Below the pieces are notes generated by a model, which was given only the letters and a program-made list of their open reading frames with translations, was not told the DNA's origin and searched no databases. This document shows positions 47,101 to 56,588 of a DNA stretch of 64,000 bases, piece by piece (the stretch's first letter is position 1; the number at the start of each line of letters is the position of its first letter). The stretch is from Selenia dentaria. Taxonomy: Eukaryota; Arthropoda; Insecta; Lepidoptera; Geometridae. The translations under genes and the position numbers were made by a program. The stretch spans positions 30,534,656 through 30,598,655 of the forward strand of contig OU862884.1 of assembly GCA_917880725.1 (NCBI GenBank), given 5' to 3'.

Positions 47101-50100
47101 ATAATAATAACTTTTACATTTTCGGTAACATAAAGTCATTTAAAAGTCTCCACTGTTAGTTTTCAATTCATTTGTACTTTGATAAATTTGTGATTTATTT
47201 ATTTATTTTTAGAAAGACTATCGACTGTATAATAATAACTTGTACATTTTCGGTAACATAAAGTCATTTAAAAGTCTCCACTGTTAGTTTTCAATTCATT
47301 TGTACTTTGATAAATTTGTGATTTATTTATTTATTTTTAGAAAGACTATCGACTGTATAATAATAACTTGTACATTTTCGGTAACATAAAGTCACTTAAA
47401 AGTCTCCACTGTTAGTTTTCAATTCATTTGTACTTTGATAAATTATTGATCGAAGATGTTACCTCATAGCTTTTTCCTAGCGAAGCGAGTTTCATGATTC
47501 TTTTTTATTCGAAAGCTGGTGCTTCTCATGTGTTGCCATTTTAAGTCATCAATATTTGACCAGATGTTTTTTATAATAATTTATCATCAACATGGGGTAT
47601 CATAAAAAGGTTTCAAATTTTGTTAAAAAATTGTTATATATTTAATGTATGGTCATGACGCGATTAGCGTATTGTGCTAAGTATTAGCGTTTATAAAATA
47701 TGAATTTTTGAAGAAATAACATTTAAGCGACGTAGATCACTTAAGGCGCGGTCGGACCCTGATAATAGTAAAAAGCAGAATCTTTAAACATCGAGTGTAA
47801 CGAAACAGTTCGATAATAATCTAAGAAAAAAAAACTTAAATTAGAAAAGGAACAGGCAAAGAGTAATAACCGAACAGAATTCATAAATATTACTCGCTCT
47901 CTGCAGAAAAAAATCCTAAATAGGTGCATAAAAATAAACTTTCACGTCCAAACTCTCAGAATTTTCAGCGATAACACTATATTATTTTTTTAGGTAATAC
48001 ATAGCCAACATACAGTACTAAAGTAGTAACCAGCAGTTTTTTTAATTGTGTTAGTAAATATCGAAAGATATAAAGAAAACGTACAAAATTAACGCATTTT
48101 CGCATTACATCGTCCAATCTAACAAGCGATTTGCAACCTTACGTAAATCATCGTAAATTATTTTAAAATTGGGGTTGGACTGCGTCTTAATATGAAACCA
48201 ACTCGGAAGTATGAGTAAAGATTTGTTTGTTGGAATTGAATAAGCTCCGAAAGTACTGGACCGATTTGAAAAATTCTTTCACCGTTAGAATCCTACATTA
48301 TGCTTGATGACGATGCCTATTTTGATATGTTTTGATTCAACATCATCATCTATCACCACGCGGTTGAAAGCGCTGAGCGCAGCTACTATATCATAAAGCT
48401 GAATTATCGGTTGTGTTATATGAACATTCCGAAATAGGCTATGTACCTCTATGGGTACAAATCGTCTACTATGACGTCACAGACTCGCTAACCAGCCTGC
48501 CATGTTGACACAGTGTATTGACCCCGGTCGGATCGACAAACTTTAGTACCGTTATAAGTATACTGATGAACGATGACATGCAGTTTTTTTAATATTATAC
48601 TATGTAGTAAGTTACGACATGGCAGATGCATTGCGACACAGACCTTTAAGCTAAGTTTTGCTTGGTAAGGCGCTGTACTGGCTTCCCCGTGTCATTTTGC
48701 TTTGCCATTACTATTTTAATAGAACGAAGATACCTTTGATAGACATTCTAATGATAGGATAGTCTTTGCGCTAGTTAAGGCTGTAGGTAACTGGTCATCC
48801 GTAGACTTTGTTCGAGATAACGCTATACGATTAATAACGTAGTAGTAACGTAGTAGCTTAGTATGTCTTTTACACGGAAACTACAGACTAATTTTATAAC
48901 GAGAAACTTGAAACGACCTTATTTCGGCGAATTTTAATCATCGAAAATAAAATGTATAATATAAAGTGTAGAGTCCAAATATTATGTTTATATGTTGATC
49001 TATGTTTAATCTTAATTTTCGTACTTGATAAGACCTGCCTTTAAGCGTTTTTTTATGCGCCTATGACCCGTAGTTGCGTCCCTATACCCACGTAGGCAAG
49101 ACAGTCGCCTGCAATATGATAATATACAGTCCTAAAATCTTATTTATTTCACAGTAGTAACTTTGTGAAAGTACGTTAAAACATAATTATATTATTACAT
49201 ATATTATACACTTATGTTAATTATCTAAGATCATCTTTTGCTGCTTAAAATAATAATTATTGTGTACATTTTTATAAGGCGTTCCATTATTTATAAAATA
49301 TTGTAACGTAAATATTTTAAAGGACGGAACGTACAGGCGACTGTATTTAGTACATAAAAGCATAAACATACAACGAGGTACTAACGCACGGCGATCTTAT
49401 CGCTAATAACATAAAATATACAATTAAACAGAATTTCGAACTTATTTTTTAGGTTTGAATTTATTGCAATTTTCCGTATTTTCAGTTGATAATACAGTAC
49501 GTGTTAGGTATTTATTGATAGGTATGAAATTACATTACGGTCGTGTTACTCTGTTCGATAACGCAGCGTGCCGATAACGGTTTCGGAGTGTTAATTTGTT
49601 GAACGTGTTAACATAATTAGAATGGTGGACAATCACCTTACGGAAACTATAGAATTGATATTGCATTTATTTATTATTTGTTTCTGTCTGAAAACAGTTT
49701 GTCACAGACTAGCTGCGCTCCGTGGTTTCCGCGTGGTGATGGATAATGAAAAACCAAAACATATAGCCTATGTTCATCAAGCATAATGTAGAATTCTAAT
49801 GGTGAAATAAATTTTCAAATCGGTCCAGTAGTGATTTCGGAGCCTATTCAATTCAAATAAACAAACACACAAACAAAGCTTTCCTATTTATAATTAGTAT
49901 AACTATGTATATATAGTATAGAAGACTAGAGAGAAATACTATAAACGATTTCATTTCATTTCACGATGTAACATACTAAAAACTATTTTGTTAGTTTTAA
50001 TATTGCAAGTAACGCGACCTACTTGATTAATATTAATAACAAACATTGAACGTGCCGTCTCAAAGCCAACTTGTTAATGGCTGAATCACTAGTCTTGCAA

Positions 50101-53100
50101 ATCCAAATCCTCCCATGACCAGGCGAAAATAAAAAAAAGGGGATGGAGTTAGAGTATTTTCGCTTCGCTTTTTCATCTTGAGTCCAGCTGGGCTGTCAAG
50201 TCAAGTGTTGATTGAAAACAAAAAAATGGTGACTTTACATCACTTTTGTCAGCTTCAGTCATCAACATTTGAGCTTCTTGAAGTTGTCAAAAGTGACAGA
50301 AAACCTCACTTCAAGTCATTTTTCAAGATTTAAATCGACATTTTAATGTAACTAAGATACATAGCCCGGCAGGTATCTTGAGAGCATATCCATAACTGAG
50401 ATCGTTTATTAATACGGAACTTATTAACTATACTATCCAGGTCCGATCTCGAAGCAATGTTACTACAACCCACAGCTAACAGCTCCGTTAACTTAGTAGT
50501 GCCTCTGCCTCCTCCCAGGTTTGATCCCTGCCTGAGCAAATATTTGTGTGTTGAGCTGAAATGTTGCGCATGTTGTGATCCAAGTGAAGCCGTGAGTGTT
50601 GACGTTATTTTTTAATTGTTCCATTTATTGTTGACAGATCGACAACCCCTTATACAAAGGCCCGTGGGTGCACCCCGAGATCGACAACCCCGAGTACACG
50701 TCAGACACGACCCTGTACAAGCGCGACGAGCTGTGCTCAGTGGGTCTCGACCTCTGGCAAGTCAAGTCTGGCACGATCTTCGATAACATCCTCTTCACGG
50801 ATGACTTGGAAGTCGCTAAGGTAATTCGAAAGCAACTTTATCATTCATGTTTCATAAAATATCTGTCTTGGCATGGACCAATCAGAGGTTCTTTTTAAAA
50901 CAGACATTTCATAAAATGTCTTGGCATGGACTACCAACTGTTTGGAGTAGGGATGCATCGATACGCCCTGTTTCCCGATACCGATACGCTTATTGGATTC
51001 GAATAAAATATATTAAAATAGATCAATACAAGTTGGGTTATTTTAAAAAATATTTAAAAATCCAGATAGATTGAGATTAGTTAATAGTTCTTGTGATGAA
51101 AAGTAACAAAGATAAGATTATTGTTTAAAAATCAAAGTATTAAGTTTTATGGAGAAGGGAGATTTCGCAAGTCCCCAAGCATATAGTTCGTACCTCGTTT
51201 GCAAGTAAAGAAACAAGACAACACGCGCGTTTACATTACTCTTTGAAACCGGAAGTTTGAAAAGTATAGTGAAATCGACTGTAAAATATCGCCGATACAT
51301 CGGTATCGGTATCGGATACATCCCTAGTTTGGAAGTAATACAAAGTAAATAATAATAATAATAATAATATAGGACAACATCCACACAAAGGTCTTCAGGT
51401 CCCAAACTAGACAGAGCCTGTACTATGGTGACCGGATGACTGATACATACTTAAATACATATACACACCCAGACACAGATCAAACAGACATGTTCATGCA
51501 CACAAATGTTTGACCTGTCCGGGGATCGAACCCGGGACCAGCGGCTCAGAAGGCAGGGGTGCTACCAACTGCGCCAACCAGCCTGTCAATGAACTAATTA
51601 AACGTAACTAATTAGATGTAAATGAACTAAAGGTTGTTATACCTTTAAATTAAACATGCATGAAATTTGTTCCATTTCAACAGTATTTATATTTCGAGGA
51701 GTATATTTCGGATGTTGATGCCATCTACCGGTTGATTTGATAATATCAAAAGTTTGCACGCACGGGGTCTACTGTTCGGAGAACCACTAGTTTATATACT
51801 AATTCATCATTGTCTAACCAATGTGTTATCTCTATTACAGGAGCGCGCAGAAGCGATCAAGAAGACAGTAGAAGGAGAGAAGAAGATGAAGAATGAACAA
51901 GACGAGTTAGAGAGAGAGAAAGAGAAGGCGGACAAGCCTGAGGATGATGATGATGAGGATCTGGACGATGAAGCCGGTGATGCACCGCCAGTGGTCAGTA
52001 TTTAGTTTATTTCATTTTAACATTTTCTTCGACGAGACTTGTCTGTTCGTTTGCTTGCTGACGTTTTCGTTCAACAGTTTTAATAAATTATTAGTGGCCT
52101 TTTAGGAAACTGTAATCAAATCAAAGAGAAAAAAAGCCCGGCAACTCTACAAAAGTCGTAAGACTCCAAATTCAATAATTTATTAAGTTTAGACATTATT
52201 GATAGGTTAATAAAAACTTCAATTGAGAATGAATGTACTTAAACAGAATACTATTGCATATATCTATTTACATTTTTTAAATTTCCTTTGACACAGTTAT
52301 AGATAGCGTTTGCGATGGGACGGCCAAGTCGTTCGCCTAACGATAAGCGTCACGCTTGCCCAAGACAGCTGCATACCGACCTAGATTTTTTTATGTTTCT
52401 GCGATGCACTGCGCTTAAATACCAGATATAACATAGCTGTTTCGTCCCATTCGGCTATGAATTTCACTTGTTTTCAATACTCGTTCATCAAAGTGACTCT
52501 CTCGCCTGATGGAAAGCGGAGATACGTCTATAGATATACCTATGAACCGTGTACCTTTAACCTTCGACACGGTTATGTTTGCACATGAATATTTCGAAGA
52601 ATCTCTGTCTGGAACTGTACTGGTCTGGTACCTACTAAAACGAAAACTTGTCAAATCATAACTGTTCTTGAAATTTCTAAAATGGGGCCTAAATTTTAAT
52701 TCCAAAAGAATAAATTAATTTAAGAGTATCCCAGGAAAGTTCTCAATTTATAACAATTTTTTTTTTTAGTTTTTTTTTAAATTTTGTTAAAAATAAAATA
52801 AATTATTATAAATTTTAATTTTTGTGATCGCCTCACTTGTAGCAGTTCCTCTCAGAGCTCTCAGAGCTCTCATGTGAATTAATTGCGGCACTGCGTTCGT
52901 CACCTCAAAACAAATTGTTTTCTCATTAGTACAGTATTTCTATTTGCAGCCATGCCTTTCCAGCCCTCTGCTTTCGATTCCAAGCCCTTACTGCTTTTAG
53001 GCAGAATATCTGGCAGTAAATCCTACTTGTTCTGTGCGCCTAGTACGAAAGTTTGCGTTAGCGTTATCATATAGTTGACGGACACAGTACAAACTATGAG

Positions 53101-53700
53101 TTATCTGTGCCACAGTTGTACTAGATAAATGATAGTTTGTACTGTATGTCAACTATGTGTGGGCCTAGCACGAATAACTGCGTCAGTGTAACGTAACGTG
53201 TCGGTCAAGTTAAACAGTACAAACTGTAATTTATATATGGCACCTGTGACACAGACAACTCATAGTATGTTGGCCGACGCGTGACGTATTCGATACGAAT
53301 AATTTTTCGCAAATTGTTTGTGCTACGGCCTCTGATTGCGTTACACTTACGCAAATTTTCGTGCTATAGGGCTCATGGTACTCTCGACACTTCGTAGTTT
53401 CCTATCGTAAACATGCACAAGCAACTGACATAACTAACTTATAATAATATTAAATGCTGTATATATACAAATAATACAAACAAACATGATAAATATTCCG
53501 TTTCTAAAGTGGATTAATTCTCGCAGTAGTGACCATTTTAGCTTAAAAATTTACTTAGAGTCACAAGTCTCTCTTCTTTGTTACATATTTGGAAACCTTG
53601 CCAAATATTTTCCGAGTCGTGTCATATCTATTTATACACATACACACAATACTAATTACGTTTGTTTCTTTGTTCACAGGAGGACCACGATGAACTGTAA
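38112..53700 (+). CDS. Calr: Calreticulin (ER lectin chaperone), eight exons
   Basis: Exons: 38112-38199, 38344-38448, 38673-38908, 43558-43755, 44574-44783, 50638-50820, 51841-51993, 53680-53700. They join in phase to 397 codons plus TAA, close to other insect calreticulins. Residues 1-19 are a signal peptide. The N-domain has both family signatures: KHEQDIDCGGGYLKIF (98-113) and IMFGPDICG (130-138); C105 and C137 match the conserved disulfide. Glycan-contact positions Y109, K111, Y128 and D135 are present, as are W319 and D334. The P-domain (about 205-300) carries three KPEDWD-type and three GxW-xxP-xIDNPxY-type repeats. The C-domain is a short acidic tail ending EDHDEL, an ER retrieval signal. 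Calreticulin folds monoglucosylated glycoproteins and buffers ER calcium. Introns 3 and 5 are long (4.6 and 5.9 kb) and full of repeats. The last donor (GTG|GTCAGT) is the weakest join. Cys312, where vertebrate proteins have a non-Cys residue, is unusual. Confidence 0.97.
38945..39190 (+). repeat. Dispersed repeat, full copy, in calreticulin intron 3
   Basis: It starts 'acggttccgtacccaaaggg' and ends 'gcgcgagtctgactcgcact' 'tggccg' plus a T run. Same family as 60-230, here with both ends. Confidence 0.65.
39191..41892 (+). other. Calreticulin intron 3, middle part
   Basis: AT-rich, no exon. At 40974-41237, minus strand, a GC-richer 87-codon frame begins with 'cctggatgggtgaccgc', which resembles the 5S rRNA control region; it is probably a mobile-element scrap. 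Confidence 0.35.
41893..42302. mobile_element. hAT-like non-autonomous element in calreticulin intron 3
   Basis: The left end CAGGGGTTCCCAAACTTATT and the right end ACTTTGGGAAAGGCTG are imperfect inverted repeats of the CAG-GGTTCCCAAA type typical for hAT elements. The word CTAGTC flanks both sides, offset by one base, as a possible worn target duplication. No ORF. Confidence 0.55.
42843..42943. repeat. Two adjacent short perfect hairpins
   Basis: TTTTGTACTTTAGTA (42843-42857) pairs with 42862-42876, and ATTTTAAAGTAAAGGC (42905-42920) pairs with 42928-42943. In calreticulin intron 3. Confidence 0.8.
43050..43360 (+). repeat. Dispersed repeat with duplicated 'ggatattgtatgt' ends
   Basis: The word 'aaaaggatattgtatgt' occurs at 43058-43073 and again at 43340-43355, enclosing 'cgtgcgtgcagctggcgttc' and 'atttataagacgttatcacg', text common in lepidopteran repeats. 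A target-site duplication or long direct repeat is possible. Confidence 0.45.
44025..44233 (+). repeat. ACCGACTTCC-family element in calreticulin intron 4
   Basis: Near full length; left end TACCGACTTCC, right end TGGAATCCGGTA with an altered terminal word. Confidence 0.75.
44815..45137 (-). repeat. Dispersed repeat, minus orientation, calreticulin intron 5
   Basis: It ends at 'gcgggtcaactagta', whose reverse complement 'tactagttgacccgc' is the usual start of this class; the opposite edge reads 'ataaaaatgtaatggatcgctgtc'. Confidence 0.5.
45368..45725 (+). mobile_element. MITE carrying a second MITE nested inside
   Basis: The outer element has 'ccgattccactaactaaatt', 'aaccgcagctg', 'tgcagttacgtttctgttg' and 'cgatagatcatgaacgc', as in 62928-63075. 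Between the last two blocks (about 45508-45685) lies a copy of the 'ggcctagcacgaataactgcg' family that is also at 53151-53370. The outer element is therefore older than the inner one. Confidence 0.65.
45904..46445. mobile_element. 542-bp element with 11-bp TIRs GCGCGGATCCA
   Basis: GCGCGGATCCA at 45904-45914 is inverted at 46435-46445. Inside lies a copy of the 'ctcgcctgatgttaag…atgcactgcgct' repeat (45998-46150) that also occurs at 52320-52445 and 58755-58850. Next to the right end is GTTGTGGGC/GCCCACAAC, another inverted pair. No coding capacity. Confidence 0.5.
46710..46850 (-). mobile_element. 'AGTACAAACT' fold-back MITE, one copy
   Basis: Internal core 'aaactatgagttgtctgtgtcacag' and 'gacagtttgtactgtttc', then 'cgttacacttacgcagttattcgtgctagg'-type end. 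Related to 45508-45685, 53035-53375 and 60940-61095. Confidence 0.6.
47011..47580 (+). repeat. ACCGACTTCC element with an internal 127-128-bp tandem repeat, three copies
   Basis: The left end AACCGACTTCC is at 47011. TTTTCAATTCATTTGTACTT recurs at 47033, 47160, 47288 and 47416, giving three nearly identical units plus the start of a fourth. The family's middle blocks ('gttacctcatagct', 'cgaaagctggtgcttc') follow at 47458-47545. The array is within calreticulin intron 5. Confidence 0.85.
47581..48189 (+). other. Calreticulin intron 5, repeat-poor stretch
   Basis: AT-rich DNA without exon-like frames or recognised repeats. Confidence 0.4.
48190..48445 (-). repeat. Dispersed 'aatcggtccagta' repeat, minus orientation
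   Basis: It holds 'ccgaaagtactggaccgatttgaaaaattctttcaccgttagaa'-like text, the mirror of the copy at 49705-49900, and 'ccacgcggttgaaagcgctgag'. The two form a large inverted pair 1.3 kb apart. Confidence 0.6.
49705..49900 (+). repeat. Dispersed 'aatcggtccagta' repeat, plus orientation
   Basis: It starts 'gactagctgcgctccgtggtt', contains 'catcaagcataatgtagaattc', 'aaatcggtccagtagtgatt' and ends with an AAACAAACACACAAAC run, as in lepidopteran elements of this class. Confidence 0.65.
51348..51589 (-). mobile_element. tRNA-derived SINE with (ATT)n tail in calreticulin intron 6
   Basis: The best-preserved of three copies. Read on the minus strand: GCGCAGTTGGTAGCACCC (box A region), GGTCCCGGGTTCGATCCCCG (box B), the body 'gtcaaacatttgtgtgcatg', 'gtggatgttgtcct', and a tail of ATT repeats (51348-51371). 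Confidence 0.9.
52310..52450 (+). repeat. 'cgcttgccca…gcgatgcactgcgct' repeat in calreticulin intron 7
   Basis: Shares 'cgttcgcctaacgataagcg', 'acgcttgccca' and 'gcactgcgctt' with 45998-46150 and 58755-58850. Confidence 0.55.
53035..53375. mobile_element. Two overlapping 'AGTACAAACT' fold-back MITEs in calreticulin intron 7
   Basis: The first has the palindromic core CAGTACAAACTATGAGTTAT … GATAGTTTGTACTG (53085-53145). The second begins GGGCCTAGCACGAATAACTG (53162) and ends near TTCGTGCTATAGGGCTC (53375), with AACAGTACAAACTG and 'gacacagacaactcatagta' between. The end words GCCTAG(C/T)ACGAA and TTCGTGCTA(T/G) are inverted. Confidence 0.65.
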
Positions 53701-54480
53701 ACTATACGAGTGCGACACAGACAATAGTACGTGTGTACGTGAATGTGTGTTTGCGGAGACGCAGGAAAGAAAGAGATAAAACGTTTAGATAAACCTTAAG
53801 GTTATCCAACTTAGCAATATTTCGTCTCTCTAGGCATTTGTGAAAGTGTGTATGGAGTTTAATTTCAATATCTCTACATAGTGCGAGCTAAAACATACCC
53901 AAAGTGAATTTCTCGTAGGTTTTTGTCGTGTCTATTTATTTGCGGACTCGGCATGGACACATTCCATTCTGGTCAGTAGCTCGCCTGTGTAAAGTGATGA
54001 TTACCAATAGTTCGTTCCGTTCCAGCCTTATTTTTGCACGTGTGTTGCTCGAAATATTCCAAGTTCCGACATTTTAGTGTGCAATCTAATTTATTAAGTA
54101 TGTCGGCGACTGATTTTTGTATGTATTATGGGTAGCGTTTCGAGTATCGCCACGGGAGGAAACTAGCCAAGTCTTGAAATTGAATTCTTGGCGTAAGGAT
54201 TGTGTAATATAATCATGGACCATGCATTTTCCGTTTCATTTTCGTATTAACGCGATTTTGACAATTATCGGACAAATGTTAGCTTTTCTTCCGTGGTGGT
54301 ACTTTTTTAAATGTTGTTTTCACCTCCGCGCTGTGTGTTGGGGGTTATTTAAGGGTTGATTGTACAGTGTTAGTTGCTGTAGCTAGTGTTTTTTTGTAAG
54401 AAATTCGACTAATGTTGTATAATGAACCGTGTGATTTCTCATTTTACGTTGAAATGAGTCTGATTAAATTAATATAAATT
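53701..54480 (+). terminator. Calreticulin 3' UTR with candidate poly(A) signal ATTAAA
   Basis: No canonical AATAAA is near the stop. ATTAAA at 54463-54468 followed by AATATAAAT is the best candidate, implying a 3' UTR of about 780 bp with T-rich stretches. Confidence 0.4.
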
Positions 54481-54592
54481 ATTTAGTGGTTTTATTCGAC
54501 TAAAATAACATAAGTTGGCGAAAAGGAAATGAAACAGGTTATATAGAGAAATTAATTGTATTTGGTACAAAATGCTTACATCTATGTAGTAC

Positions 54593-54655
54593 GTTATACA
54601 TTTATATTGATTGATTAACGTCTATGTCGTCAATCAATCAATATAAATGTATAAC
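54593..54655. repeat. Perfect 24-bp hairpin downstream of calreticulin
   Basis: GTTATACATTTATATTGATT… (54593-54616) pairs exactly with 54632-54655; loop of 15 bases. Confidence 0.85.
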
Positions 54656-56380
54656 TTGATAACTGCATAATTTTAGAAAGTATCTAAACGAATTACAAAT
54701 AGTACATAAACAAATTGAATAGTTAAGTAGGTACCCAGCAAAGTACAAATATTCACTTAGCACGTTCTTCTCAGCTCATGAGTGCCTGGTACTAGAAATT
54801 ACTTAGAAATCATATTTTTTTCTCTATATATTTTTCATTCTATTTCCTGTGCTTCGAATTAGTGAATTTTATGATTTACTGGGCTTTGGTTTCATACAGG
54901 ACCCAGGAGGCCAATTCTCTCAGCTATTGAACCGCGTTCGCGCAAGTCAATTGTATGAAAATTGACGTTTTTGACAGCTTTTGTAGTCTGCTTGCTATTT
55001 AGGTTCAATCGCGGGCCAGCGGCTTGCTATCGATAATTTTTGAATAAGTTTGTATGCTGTAAACTATAGAATAGCGATTGCGGTGCTCCAGTGTTATATA
55101 TCGGTAGTACGCGACGCTTATTTTTACGAGTCAAAGACAACATAGATTATTCCGTTATTTAGTTTTTTTCATTAAAATATTACACATTTTCTATGATATC
55201 TTGGGGGTAGTAGATAGCAAAATGATAAAAATGTATTTATTGCGTTTTTGCTAAAAAACCACTCTAATGATGTTTAGACTAATGCCTAATTAGTAGAAAT
55301 TTTCAATTTTATTTCAATGCAACATTCGCAAGTCGTAGCACAGCCATACGACAGCTATGCGATTGCTATAGACTTCGATTGAGCGTTAGATCTAACAGAC
55401 TACCGAGTTAGTGTGGGGATTGATCAATAGCTAAGATAATTGGGGCTCGGGTGTGGATAGTACCTACCTGCAGTACCTACTATACCTGTATCTCAGTTGC
55501 TAACAAATGTTGATTCAAATTTTAAAAAAAAGGAGGCTCTATGTCACTTTTTTCAGCTCAAAAAAGGTCAAGTGACATATAGCCGCCATTTTTCAAGATT
55601 GAAATCAACATTTGTTAGCAACTGAGATCCATAATAGCCCTGCTGTCTTAGTAGAAGTCCTACTGTCCAAATCTTGCACATTTGTAAAGTTGTACGAATC
55701 GGCAACTGAATTGCATTTGATTTGATGTGGTTCTATTAAATGCCATCAGAGCACTTTGATTCGTCATACTCATATCCGCTTCTCTTTATTGCTGGCCCGA
55801 GAAATAAATGAGTGTGGAAACACATGGGGATATCTTCCAGGCCTGAGAAATAAATAAGTGTGCGCTCTCTATCTCGTTGGCCTTAGAAATAAGTGTAGAA
55901 AATCGTATAAACATAACCACAACTAGGGTTTTGAATGTTTTCTTCGATATAACACCAAATAAAAACCCAAATAAGTACACAGTAAATACCTGAATAACCC
56001 ATAAACCTACCAGTGGGTGAAGCCAGTGGGTGGGTGCACGGGTAGCGAATCCTATTGTCTTAATTACCAATTTATGTGTATACTGTGGCAGTCGTATATC
56101 ACAACAATCATCGCGATTGCCATTGCGATAGTTTATTAAAAAATTTAGGTACCTACCTACTTTACAAAGTTGTTACGGAGCCTTTACTCGTGTAAAATGA
56201 TTCCAATGTCCCTGTGTAATAAGTACGAGTAATGATCGATCTATACCTCAGTTTATGTGGTAAATGTATAAAAATATTATAAAAAAAAGTGTGAATAAAA
56301 ACTGTTATAAACTAATATTATAACTACTACTAGGCACTAGGACTAGGCATCTATATTGTTGGACTTTTATCCACCCATTT
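54656..56380. other. Intergenic DNA between convergent genes
   Basis: It contains the MITE at 55489-55629 and short scraps, for example 'tagcacagccatacgacagc' 'tatgcgattgc' (55335), which echoes 27795-27835. No gene is seen; the 94-codon minus-strand frame at 55786-56070 has no supporting motif. Confidence 0.4.
55489..55629. mobile_element. TATCTCAGTT-ended fold-back MITE
   Basis: TATCTCAGTTGCTAACAAAT at the left and ATTTGTTAGCAACTGAGATC at the right pair almost perfectly for more than 25 bp; the middle also pairs ('ctatgtcactttt' / 'aagtgacatatag'). Confidence 0.8.
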
Positions 56381-56386
56381 TTCACA

Positions 56387-56392
56387 TTTATT
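56387..56392 (-). terminator. Poly(A) signal for the secreted-protein gene
   Basis: AATAAA on the minus strand, about 200 bp after the stop codon at 56589. Confidence 0.45.
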
Positions 56393-56588
56393 TTCATTTC
56401 GCTGCATAATTTTGACAAAATCTGAGGATGATCCGTTATGGTATGGTATGGCTGCAGCCGTAACTTACTGTACATATATTAAAATGTTTGTGTAACACTC
56501 ATTAAACGGCGCTAAACAATATCAAATCCTGGTTAGCGGAATCCTTTGAACTAACATCATTTTAAATGAATATTCTCACAATATTTCG

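Noticed and set aside
51118..51405. 95-codon minus-strand ORF with a Tyr run
   Set aside because: The Tyr run is the (AAT)n tail of the SINE; the remainder is intron.
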